Made by a program: the position numbers and the translations under genes. A stretch of 64,000 nucleotides of DNA from Alviniconcha marisindica (Eukaryota; Mollusca; Gastropoda; Provannidae). The stretch spans positions 549,501 to 613,500 of the forward strand of contig JABMCL010001376.1 in assembly GCA_018857735.1 (NCBI GenBank), given 5' to 3'. Positions 24,239-35,815 of the stretch are shown one piece after another. The notes beneath the pieces were generated by a model, which made no database searches, was not told the DNA's origin, and saw only the letters and a program-made list of their open reading frames with translations. Within the stretch, counting starts at the first letter, position 1. The number at the start of each line of letters is the position of its first letter.

Positions 24239-25274
24239 TCAAATATGAAAACTATATATATATTTGCAAGTTCTTACATTTATAAATGTACAATGTGTCA
24301 GCATGTGTGTCTGCCGCTCACATGTATATTCAAAGCAGTCTGCGTGATCTCATCGGCATTATTAATATCATGGCTGTTTAAAAAATGATGTGTGAAGCAT
24401 AGATATATTATGCAGTGTCTTAAAGTCTATGTAACATTAAGCCAGTCCAAAATGACCACACTAACTATTGATAACAGAGTTGTTGGAAAAATGCCATCAA
24501 GTTCAATAAGTGTGCAACAAACAATAGTTTGGTCAATGGTCATTCTGGGTATTTACTGGTGTAAGATCTTAGCTCGAACTGGCATAATTCTGCTGTTTGT
24601 TAGAGCACAAAAAACGTATGACATTGCTCCGAAGAGAGTACATCATTCATGGGACACAAGTCTATTCAAAATTCATTGCCCTTGAACAGTCTCTACGATT
24701 CAATGTCTGTGCTGCTAACCAGAGCTGGAAACTTTAATTTCTGTGTCTCAGTCTGTGATACCTTACAATGGATGCTTTTGAACAGAGGAAGATCATCAAA
24801 ACCGTGCAGCAATCGGTCAAATTTAGCCCCCTTTTCAATCATCGGGGTATAACAATGGATGTTTCTATGGTTTCTATCTGTAGCTAAATCTAAGGCACAA
24901 TGCGCCATACAAAAAAGATGCAAAAAACTAAAAAGGTTTCCAGCCCTAGGGTATTGATTGCTGTGGTACATTGTAGTAAAAAAGCAAGCAGGCCAAGATG
25001 GACTTGAAATGACAGACTAAAGTACATGTAGTGTAAACTGTTATATTAAGTTTTGTTTTGTTTTGAATCATACTTTTCTGCCTCTCACTTAGAACAGTTG
25101 TATAAATGACAAACCTTGGAACATTAACTTGTTCTGCTGTAATAGTTATACCTGCAGTTGAATATCATTACAAAAGCTGGATTTGAAGAGGTGTATATCT
25201 TCAACGTTCCTTCGCACCCCAAAACTGCATGAATTTTGCATGGTTTACACAGAAAATATAACCTTTTGGATATG

Positions 25275-25276
<2 letters not shown>

Positions 25277-25334
<58 letters not shown>

Positions 25335-25335
25335 T

Positions 25336-25381
<46 letters not shown>
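25277..25381. repeat. (GT)n microsatellite, about 105 bp
   Basis: GT dinucleotides with one GGTGG interruption near 25333. Confidence 0.98.
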
Positions 25382-25382
<1 letters not shown>

Positions 25383-26054
25383 TGGCATGTAAAATCCTCT
25401 GTTTGTTTTTTCAACATGGCATTTCTTCAAAACCATTCTCAGAAAGTAGTTTGGTAAGTATTCTATATTGTGATTTATATAAGGAAAAAAAAGTCATATC
25501 AATATTGACCAAAAAAGTTGCAATATATTGGTGCAAAAATCTGAAGTCTCTGATATCACAGAACAAAGTTGTGAGGAAAAGAATTGTGGCTCACAGACAT
25601 CCATACTGAGGGGCAAATGCATGTACTGAAAGGTTTTGACTGCTTGTGCTGTGCCAGAAAAGCAGACTTATGAAAAAGAGCATACATCACCACTTTGAAC
25701 CAAAAATCCAACATGAGAGAGAAAAATCCAATATAATAAAAAATAACCTACTTAGATTTTTGAAAAAGTAAACTAAATAGATAAGAGTAACAATACATTT
25801 TCAAGAGATGAAAACATGCAGTAGCTTCATAATCATTTTAATTCTTCTGGAATAGTGCCAACAGTTCATATAAATATATATATTATATTCATCAGAAGAA
25901 ATGTAACGGCTTCATCAGAAATTGTAATTAATTACAAATTGCATGCATTATTTTGTACTGCGATTTTCCAAAGACCACCCCAAAACACAACCTAAAAAAT
26001 AAAAAATAAAGAAGGAACAAATTTAAGTCACAGGAGTGGTGGGGTAATTTTCTT

Positions 26055-26215
26055 CTCCAGCATCTACTTTCTGTGCCGGCTCTTATTTAGGTACTCCTGT
26101 GTTACCGCAGTAGCAGGCAAAAGATCCTGGCCATTCTGCCAAAAGTGCTGGTGGCTGGTTACAGCTAAACACACCTGCATGTGTGGCTTTGAATGAAGTG
26201 ACAGTGTAAACTGGT
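26055..26215 (+). mobile_element. SINE family S2, 5'-truncated copy
   Basis: Matches the body of the 22985 copy (CTGTGCCGGCTCTTATTTAG, GCCATTCTGCCAAAAGTGC, GGTTACAGCTAAACAC) but lacks the tRNA-like head. Confidence 0.7.
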
Positions 26216-26399
26216 AGGAGAAATAACTACCTGAACAGAGGTTTTGAACCCACAGCTCAAAAGATCAAATGACTTCCACACACGAAAAAACATCGACAAC
26301 AACACAAACACAATGTGCAGATGCACTTGGTTCCAAGTGTTTACGTCAGATTTGCATTATACTGATATCCACTACAGTTCTTATTTTGTCCAAGTGGTA

Positions 26400-27130
26400 T
26401 AGCTTATCGTGGATTGGTCACTCGACTGGTGAACAAAACAACATCAGCACATTGGTCATTGATAAAGAAAAGGAAGGGATGATTGGCAATGAAACATTTG
26501 ATGACAGGCTCCAGCACAGCACACACACTGCACAGCTGTTGCTGCAGCTGCCTCTGATCCTTCTTCATTCATCTCCACCACCGCCTTCGCACAAAGCACA
26601 GAGAGAATATTAAAACTGCCTAACAGATGCCCATGCAGAGATGATGGTCCCCTTATTATGTGCAAGGCTGTGCAAGTAAGCAACTGAACGTCCTGCGAAC
26701 TGCTTATTGTGGATTGTTCACTCGACCGGAGAACAAAACGGCATGAGCACGTTGGTCGATGATGAAGAAAAGGAAGGGATGATCAGCAATGAAAGATCTG
26801 ATGAGCTCCACTAAAGCACATTGGGGCACACACAGCACAGCCGTTGCAGCAGCCGCCTCTGATCCTTCTTCGTTCACCTCCACCACCGCCTTCACACAAA
26901 GCACAGGGAGAATTTCAAAACTGCCTAACAGATGCCCATGCTGAGACGATGGTCACCTTATTATGTGCAAGACTAAGCAAGTAAGCAACTGAATGTCCTG
27001 TGAACTGCACAGGATCACCTCAGGACAGTCAAACTCCAACACAAGTAAATTACCATTTCAAAACTCTTCTTGTATACATGCAAACCCTTACACCAGTCAA
27101 ATCCACAAAATCAGTCCAAACATAAAATAT
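26400..27130 (+). repeat. Tandem dimer of an approximately 300-bp repeat joined to family D
   Basis: Units 26400-26701 and 26702-27008 share CACTCGAC.GG.GAACAAAAC, AAAGGAAGGGATGAT, CTGATCCTTCTTC.TTCA and ACTGCCTAACAGATGCCCAT, about 85-90% alike. Each ends in GTAAGCAACTGAA.GTCCTG; the second continues into the CACAGGATCACCTCAGGAC block of family D. Neither unit keeps a long frame. Confidence 0.8.
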
Positions 27131-27547
27131 AAAACAGAAAATTCATACACAAGATTAAAACAAAAAATTCAAAGAGTTAGTCCCTTTGATATTGCCCTCG
27201 TTTAATTTTTTTTTTTTTTTTAAGTGCTTACTGTTAGGACATGCCAGTATTGTTGACCCTTCTAGTGGTTGTATCAATACCATTTTTTTTTCTCTCCAAA
27301 TAGATCAAATAAAATTTAAATTTAAGGAATGGGTACACACACACACACACACACACACTCACTTGTAAAAAATAATATTGATGCATGATGGCTAATACCA
27401 GTTCCATATGGCAGCAAGCTGCATAAACCACCTACCAACTATCATCTTTTCACTGCTGAGAGAGGTTCAACATGACTAAGTTCCAGGTCACAAATCATGC
27501 CACAAAGCATCTAAAACAAGAGAGACTGCTTGCTTCTAACACAAGAT

Positions 27548-27985
27548 TGAAACACATAAAAAGTTAAAAAGAATGCTATTTATTATAAACAAAACACTAC
27601 ATGCAAAATTTGGGGGTAAGCTCCTTTTTCAAGCTACAAAACATCACTTAAACAACAGTTCAGTGGTGAAAATGAGATGTAGGATCCTTATCTGTTTTAG
27701 GTTGAGCTGTTTCTGATATATTGTTTGGTGGAGTTGTTTTTGTTATGAAAACAACATAACAAAAACAGCTCAACCAAAAGCAGAGAAGTATTTGACATCA
27801 CATTTTTCACCATTTAACTGCCAAGTGCTGTTTTGTAGCTTACCCAGAACATTTGCATGTTGCGTTTTGTCACAACAAATAGTGTTCTTTTTAACCTTTT
27901 ATGTGTTTGGATGATGGGCTTACCAAGAAATTTGCATGTTGTGTTTTGTCATAGCAAATAGGATTCTTTTTAACCTTTTATGTGT
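27548..27985. mobile_element. Foldback (MITE-like) inverted repeat, arms about 180 bp
   Basis: The left arm (27548-27730) is the imperfect reverse complement of the right arm (27745-27915 and beyond). Shared blocks are AAACACATAAAA.GTTAAAA, ACATGCAAA, GGGTAAGCT, ACAAAACA.CACTT and GGTTGAGCTGTTT. The outer part of the right arm is itself tandemly duplicated (period about 80 bp, to 27985). Confidence 0.75.
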
Positions 27986-28401
27986 TTGGATCTTGACACA
28001 AAGCATTTTCCATTCAGTGGTAAACAATTATGATGTTGAATTTAATCACGATCTTGCTACCATCCTGAACCCATGATCATGACAATATTGGTCATGACAT
28101 AATCTTAGTTGTTACAAATGAAGCATTGTACCCATTCCTGCATTCAAAATAAAAGTTTGTATGCAGACTGTACAGAACAAAGTTTTCAGCTTAAATCTTC
28201 ATTTTTATGTGGATTTTTCTCTGCACCATAATTATAACTTTTCATACATTATTTTCAGGAAATGGTGGTGTAAAAATTTGTTGAAAAATCATCATCACTA
28301 TTACTATTGGATTAATGCAGGTAATGGTAGTGTGACCAAAACTAGTAAAAGTGAGATGAATTTAATAATCAGTGTTGCATGCACTGAAGACCAATAAAAA
28401 C

Positions 28402-28402
<1 letters not shown>

Positions 28403-28477
<75 letters not shown>
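28403..28477. repeat. (AC)n microsatellite, 75 bp
   Basis: Uninterrupted AC dinucleotides. Confidence 0.98.
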
Positions 28478-28479
<2 letters not shown>

Positions 28480-28739
28480 TTTTGATTTTATTTTATCACT
28501 TTATAGGTGCACAGTGTGTGCTTCAAAGAACAGCTGCATCAAAAATATGAAGTGGACAATCACGATCACAGAAGGTCTAACAGAAGAGCTTGCACAGTTC
28601 AGTGCTATGGCAACATCATCTGACCCACAACATTTTACATTTTATATAAATGGGGGTGGAGGTGGTGGTGCATGATCAATGCACAAGGGGGTTAAAAAAC
28701 TCAATCTCAGCCCATCTGATCAATGCACAAAGGGGTCAA

Positions 28740-28875
28740 GCTGAAAATGAAAGGGTGGCAACTATTTTTTTCTTTCTATAGCTACCTCCCCATCACTTTC
28801 AATAACAGATACTAACGCAGAAGAAAGATACACAAAGACGAAGAAGCAGAAAGAGACCAGAAGAAGACACACACG

Positions 28876-28969
<94 letters not shown>

Positions 28970-29033
28970 CTGAAAATGAAAGGGTGGCAACTATTTCTTT
29001 CTTTCTATAGCTACCTCCCGATCACTTTCAATA
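28740..29033. repeat. Direct repeat flanking a (CA)n(TA)n microsatellite
   Basis: About 65 bases beginning GCTGAAAATGAAAGGGTGGC occur at 28740-28807 and again at 28969-29033, nearly identical. The microsatellite (28867-28965) and about 60 other bases lie between them. Confidence 0.85.
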
Positions 29034-29552
29034 ACTGTCTTTCTTCTGGTCTCTTTCTTCTGGGTGTGTATTAGTTATTTTTTTGATGACACCAGCTCTG
29101 TGAAAACCTTGTAGTGTTCTTTTTGTATCCCATCTTCTTTTGGTGAATATGTTTGCTTTGTTCTCTACTGCTGCTTCATGCCATCACAGTCTCACACTGA
29201 CTAGAGCTACTGGATCAATGATGGCACAATAGTAATTCAGTATTGACTTCAGGTTATGCCTCAGTACATGTGTTAATCTGTTGTGTAATACTGACTTTTT
29301 GTTTTCATAGGACAACAGAATCTAGCCATTTTTATGAAAGGATTTGTCCAAAAGAGTGCTTCTCAGTGTTACCGTTTTATTTATATTTGTAACTTAGGAT
29401 TCTTCAGCAAACACCAAAGCTGGGGTTGTATGTATTGACGATATTTAGAAGTGAGAAACTTTCTGACCAGTATGATTAATGGGGATCCCTAGTGAAGAAA
29501 CATCACAAGTCTTATCACTAGGATTGGAATAAATACACAGGAGAAGAGTTAT

Positions 29553-29935
29553 GTGCATTTGCTTAGGACAGAGTTTGATCACCCTGAGGTGACCCTGTGC
29601 GGTTGGCAGGACATTGAAATCCAGTTACTAACTTACTCTGATGAAGCAGAACAGAATACACGGTACATCCTTCAGGACCATGACGAGTTGCTGAGGGAGG
29701 ACATCTGGCCCATAATCGCCCCCTTGCATGAAAAGCTGTACTGGCCTAAGAACTATCTGCAGAAGACCACAGATTTCATTTCAGGAGCTGCTCTCAAAGC
29801 GTAACCTCACCGAGCGAAAAGAAGATTTGATGAGTTGTGTAAACCTGGCCATGAGCACTGCCAGCTGCATCTGGCAGCCTGTGTCTGCGACTTGTGCTCT
29901 GCACTGGTGAGGAGTGAACCAGCATGGCCGTGCCC
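29553..29935 (+). pseudogene. Unrecognised GC-richer segment with broken open frames
   Basis: An open frame at 29553-29804 has a protein-like middle (DHDELLREDIWPIIAPLHEK, then LYWPKNYL). Its first 25 or so codons are, however, a reversed copy of dispersed family D (29569-29640). Two other frames pick up after 29780. It could be a decayed gene piece or retrocopy; no family is recognised. Confidence 0.25.
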
Positions 29936-30329
29936 TGACAAGCTCAAACTCAAAGCAAAACCGTACTTCTGTTGCATACAGATACTGGTACTAAGGATAG
30001 ACCCACCATGTAAAGCCTGTTATTGGAAATATGTGTACATTTTCTCAGTTTTCTGGCTGACTTGCATCTCCAGTTGGTGTCCCTTTAAATTTGTTCTTTA
30101 TGTTTCATTCACCCCTGGAATACTTTGACTTGTGTCAACACACTGAAGACATTGCAGTTTGCGGGAAGACTGTGTCAGCTTTAATTCAAGTGGATACTGA
30201 TGATCAGTATAGAGTCTTTGGGTTTGCAAGGGATAACTTTGACAGTTGCAAATATGACAAACAAAACAAGAAAAAATTAGTAGCTGTAATTCTTGCTGAA
30301 CTCTTTTAAACTGAACATATTGACATGCA

Positions 30330-30330
<1 letters not shown>

Positions 30331-30400
<70 letters not shown>
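30331..30400. repeat. (GA)n microsatellite, 70 bp
   Basis: Uninterrupted GA dinucleotides. A poly-G run of about 30 bases follows at 30613-30642. Confidence 0.98.
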
Positions 30401-30403
<3 letters not shown>

Positions 30404-32160
30404 CAGTTAAATGGTAAAATGAAACTCGTTTAAGAGTTTTTGGCTTATGGTGATGATAGTGTTTACCCAGTATCCTCCACTTCATCTGATCACAGTAGTG
30501 TTGCTAGTACTTTGTTGCTTTCATATGTTTTAATGCCATTTAATTGTGATGTGATATTGTTTTGTTGCTTATGTACACATTTTATAGGGGGATGTATGTA
30601 TTCTTGGGGGTGAGGGTGGGGTGGGGGGGGGGGGGGGGGGGGCAGGGGGTAAAGATCAGTATTCAAGTTTTATTGTATGAAATAGCTAATTTTCAAATAG
30701 GTCATTTATGCGTTCCATACATATGTAATTGTAAACTGCTTTGAGTTACCAAAAGTGCTCTATAAGTTCCATACATTGACTATTACTGTCAATATTGAGT
30801 GTTGAGAGCAAAGTTTAGTGTTGCAGAACCCAGAATGGTGTGTAGTTTGGTGAAATTCAATAGACACATCATAGGCATGGATTAAAAACAATATTGTCTT
30901 TCTTGAAATCTAAAAAACCCCACTTAATTATGATCTGTGTGTTTTGTACATATTTGTAGTTTGTGTAACTTAAAGTTCTTAAATTACTTCATGAGCATTT
31001 GTGCAGTCTCATTTCCAAATGAACATGGGCATGAATCTGTGCCTTTGGAGCCAATTTGTCTTCGACTGATAATGCTCATTGATTTATTCTGTTTTGGGTG
31101 AAGCTGATCAGTCATTTCTAGTGAACGGTGTATCCAGTAAAGTCCAGATTAGTCCACAAATTAACAAGCTAATATGCATTTATAGAATACTTGGATACCA
31201 GCCAAGACCAAAAAGGAGAAAATCAAACTACAGTGAATGTGTACTTTGCAATGTATTGTGTTCTTGGTACTGTAATGATACTGAGAAAGGTGGCCAGTTT
31301 GATCCTTTTATCCTCATGCAACATGTCACGGATACAAATGTTGTGCATGTGTTTGCTTTAATTACCTCTTCCACAAATACGGTTTCTTCTCAGGAGATCA
31401 TTACTGCATTACTCAGGTATGACTGCATTCATCTCCAGTCCATAGGATAACACACATCACTGTATGCAGCAATGGAAACCCTGAACAAATGTAGGGAATG
31501 AAGGCTGTACAAAATGTTACTCACCACTTCCCACAGTTGGGAATTAAGGACTAAGTAACTCGGGGAACATGCTTCTAAACAGCAGGTGGTCCTTCACTAC
31601 AGGTTTCTCATTGCAGGTTCTTCTGCATTTTATTATAGAAAATGGGAGTTAGGATTTCTGTGGCATTCATTCCAACAATAAGCAAGCACATAAAGCCAGG
31701 AGATTTTCTTAAGTTTGTACATGTGGGTTCTTTTTCATTTATTCACGCTTTATAATTGCTTCTTACCAACTGCTCGTAGTATTTCTGCACTTGAACTGCA
31801 GGTTGGTCATAGGCATGTTATCGTCCATAGACTGCAGGCTTCCAGGCAGAGGGTGTGTAGGGTTCATTCTATGATGGCGTGGAATGTGGGATGCAGTTCT
31901 AGACTTCATTTCATTATTCAGCATGCCAACTTTAAAACTCCATATATGCACGTGCTGCATTTAAAGTATGATGATTATCATTGATCTGTACATGTAAAAA
32001 CCAAGATTTGGATGGACATGGAGTGAGATGATAAACTACTGGTTCCCGGTGAAAGTTGTGCTACATGTTGGTTATATCCAAGTAGTTTAGAATCAATCTT
32101 TATTATGCTTCTCTGCCTCACATTTGTAATGACTGTTTGAAAATGTGAGACATGAAGCCT
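30401..32160. other. Spacer, nothing recognised
   Basis: AT-rich sequence between microsatellites. The 123-residue frame at 31079-31450 shows no domain or conserved-looking motif. Confidence 0.5.
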
Positions 32161-32165
32161 GTTAA

Positions 32166-32167
<2 letters not shown>

Positions 32168-32205
<38 letters not shown>
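32168..32205. repeat. (TA)n microsatellite
   Basis: About 19 TA units. Confidence 0.98.
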
Positions 32206-32208
<3 letters not shown>

Positions 32209-32754
32209 TACATTAGCTTGTTCAGCTGTCATCGGTTCTAACTCATTTTGTAAGTTGGTATTGAACAGAAAAGAAAATTTGAGTTTTGCGTTGTTTACAG
32301 AATTTACTTTTTCTGTGAGTAAGTGAGCGAGTGAAAGTGTGTGTGTGTGTGTGCGTCAGAGAGAGCAAGAGCATATGTGGTGTGTATGAGAGTGAAAACT
32401 GAAAGGAAAAACTTGGGCTAAATTCCTTCTTAAAATCACATGAATGTGTGGGTATTTGTCTTTGTCCACATCTGAGTATTCTGAGCATAATAATTTCTCT
32501 CTCAGTAGAAATCTTCGAATAGAATTTTCTGCAAGTTGCTAGGTAATTTTTTTTTTTATAGCTCGTGTTGGATCAAGAATCTCAAAAATGCTTGGCAACT
32601 CACATTGTGAGCCTGAAAAAAGTAACTTCTTCATTTTTTCTTTCTCGTGTGACCTTGAAAAATAGGTGATTGTCATGTGAACTAGTAACACTCCACATGA
32701 AGTTATTCTCATGCCAAGTGTTAAATAAATGTCTATGCAAAATGAATAGGAAAG

Positions 32755-33060
32755 AAAAAAAAATTTCTACAGCCCAGCCAACCATGAAGTCAAGATGAAG
32801 ACACACAAATGGAGGCAGAAGAAGTGAAGAAAGACGGAAAGGAAAATAAAGATAAAAAACAAAAAGTGGAGAATGACGACTGGACAAGAAAAAAAAGAGA
32901 GGACAAAACTGAAGAAAATAAAGTGGCATGTAAAAACAGAATAGAAAAGAAAGACAACAGAGAGAGAGAGACAGAAGAAGAAAAAAGAAGAGGACAAATT
33001 CAAGGAAACAGAGTGGAATACACAAATGTTAAGGCCACAGAAAAATAAAAATAAATCCAT
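32755..33060. other. Purine-rich strand, about 300 bp
   Basis: The plus strand is strongly A+G biased. The 79-residue open frame inside it (32809-33048) is Lys/Glu/Arg-only in style and is best explained by base composition. Confidence 0.6.
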
Positions 33061-35720
33061 CATTAACAAATGCAAAAAACAAAGGATAACAAAAACGGTT
33101 ATGGTGAGCAGTGAAAGGTGCTAATGTAAACTTTTTTTGTTGATGTTTGAATGTACATCTACATCTAATATGCTGTATCACTCGTTAATCTTACATACAT
33201 TCAGGCACAACATGTGGTGGTTTTTCGTTTCTCTCCAGGAAGTCCCAGATTTCACTTTATTTGGAGTATCAGCACAAAAATGTTCAATGTAAAAAACAAG
33301 AGGAAAAAAAAGGCATACAAATCACAGAAATGTTGAATTTCACTCTTGACGCTTACACAAGTTGTCAACCATTTGGTTTCATTCACTTATGTTTTTGCTA
33401 ATATCACAGAAAGTACAAATTCAGACAATTCTAATTAAGGAAATCTGTTAAAATACAATGAAATAAACTTGTTTGCTCAGAAAAAATACCTTTTTTCTTA
33501 TCTGATTTTAGTCTAGCTTAAACCACAAATGCATCCAAACTCTTAACTGTCCATCGCCCCCTTTCCTCAAACTCCAACTCAAGTGCAGTGGATCCATCAT
33601 TCAGGGCATATGTAACCACTGAGCTATCGGAGACGTTCACATCCACAACCAAAGAAGGAATGATCAAAGTATACTTCTGCATTCATGCAACCACAGGATT
33701 GCTAATGATACAGGTACTTGCTTTCTAAAAATAAAAAAATCCCCTAGCAGGTAAAACTAGATGAGAAATTAAGACCTTAAACCATTTTCTTTTCAATGGT
33801 CTGAAGATTTTACTTTACACTTAGAACTGATTCCTTACCCCACCCTTTTTCTCCACTGTGTTAATGGCCCAAGACATGTCTGTGGGCCATGCTCACATCA
33901 CTCAAGGCCAAATATCAAAGAGTGGTTCCAGCAGACTGTCACTCCAGAAACGAGTTTTCTACATTTGATATAAAATTTACATGGCACTTAACCTCTCCTA
34001 CCCATTGTTCAAGACAACAAGCAGAGAAGGCTACTTCCTTTTTACGTTCACGTTTGCCTTGTGAACAGTTCACATGCACACACACAGCATCTTTAATAAT
34101 TATGGACATCTCAGTTTTCATCAAACATAAAAACAAATAAGCACAAAGCATGCTGCATTTCACAAGACAAGACAATATTGCAACAACAGGTAACCAGCTC
34201 TAACAAAACGTGGCCAGTCACAGGGACAGTCTGGACATTCAGTTATGGATACAAACAGGAAATCAAAGCAACAAGATTTTATTTAAATAAGCTTCAACTA
34301 GTTCAAGACTGAATAGCACCAAAGTGAATTCATGACACCTGGAGAGGGTCACCATGACCCTCAGATACTGACCCTGTGGAAATTGCTAATGAACACTGGG
34401 AATAGCTTGTAGCGAAGCCATTTTAAAACTAGGGCAGTGAAAGCGGTGATGACTTGCATTGAGAGGATTTGTCACTTGACTGTGACGTAAGACAGACCCC
34501 CAACACAGGGATCATGTACTTCAAGAAGTCCCACCTTTGCAGTGCTGAGAATAACAATACGAAAAGCATGAAGTCCCCACAAAACACAATCTACAGATAA
34601 CATTGCCTCTATTTAAAACGTGTCTGAAGAAAATAAAAATTTAAAAAAAAGAAAGTGCACAACAGGTATTTTAAAATCCCTTTGAAGCAGAATTTCATCT
34701 TAAATCTGGGAGCTCTCTGAAGGTTCCATAGACTCTTTCACTTTGTACATGTACATACATGCCTTTCTTTCACACATCTGTGATAAACTATAATTATTAT
34801 TATTATAAATATAAAACCTGAATAAAAACATGTTAAAAAAAGAAAACAAAAAAGAAGAAGCTATAATTATTATTAGCTTATTTTTAAAGACATTAGTCTA
34901 CAGGCATTTCACCGGCTGACTTATCACCATTTCATATATCAGCCTGTCATCATACCACAGGGAGCAGATCTTGCAGATAAAAAACAATAACACAAACGGT
35001 GGAAACCCTCACATAACCAAAGACCATCCCACGGACGATAACATACTGCTGGATGTTACATGTAGTAGGCAGGAGACCACAAGACCTGATTAGCTGCAGA
35101 CAATCAAGCAGTATCCATGGCTGCATTGGACACCAAAGACAATTCCCTACTTGACCATTTGTCTGCGTACACCATATACCACACACTGGGCAAATCAGCA
35201 TTCTAAAATGTTATATCAACAGCAAATAAACCCCTTCCGACACTAGCTGTTGTGCTCTAACACTAGCTTACAACAGTAGAAAAATCTCTAATGCTGAATT
35301 ACAACAGCTGAACCAAGATCACAAAATACCAACCGATAAGCTGTCTATTCTCACATTGCATGTACAAAGTTTTGCTATAAACACAGCAGAACCTCTCCAA
35401 AAACCATCTGATTTCTAGGATTTCTTTTAAAGAACCTCTTCCTCATATTTTATCCCCCCCCCCCCCATTTTCTTTATAATGTACATAAGACAGGAAAATG
35501 TGGTGCTTTGGGGGCCACAGGACACACATAGCAGCATGATCTGTATGTGTACTGTTGTTGGGCAAAAGGCACAACAAATAATGCCAGGTGCAAACAATGA
35601 CGATGACCCTCTTTTGGCAAAAAGTTCTTGCAAAAAATGCAAAGTCAAAGAAATCTGTTTTGGTACAATGCAGAAATACTGAACACATAATACCACAACC
35701 GAGTAGACTTCTTCTGAGTT
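33061..35720. other. Spacer 3' of OGA-A, nothing recognised
   Basis: AT-rich. The short direct repeat CTATAATTATTATTA occurs near 34790 and 34860 around an A-rich stretch. A C-run lies at 35455-35466. Confidence 0.5.
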
Positions 35721-35726
35721 TTTATT
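35721..35726 (-). terminator. Candidate poly(A) signal of OGA-A
   Basis: A minus-strand AATAAA lies 90 bases past the OGA-A stop. It is the first canonical hexamer downstream, which implies a short 3' UTR. Confidence 0.45.
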
Positions 35727-35815
35727 TCAAAAAGAAAATTCTTTGTTGGGCTGGTAATGCCAATGATTGTCACAACAAGTGGTGTCAAGTCTGGTGGCAT
35801 GAGCAGCCACTGGTC

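Noticed and set aside
32809..33048. 79-residue Lys/Glu-rich protein
   Set aside because: The frame is explained by a purine-rich strand; no motif, no upstream promoter or splice context.
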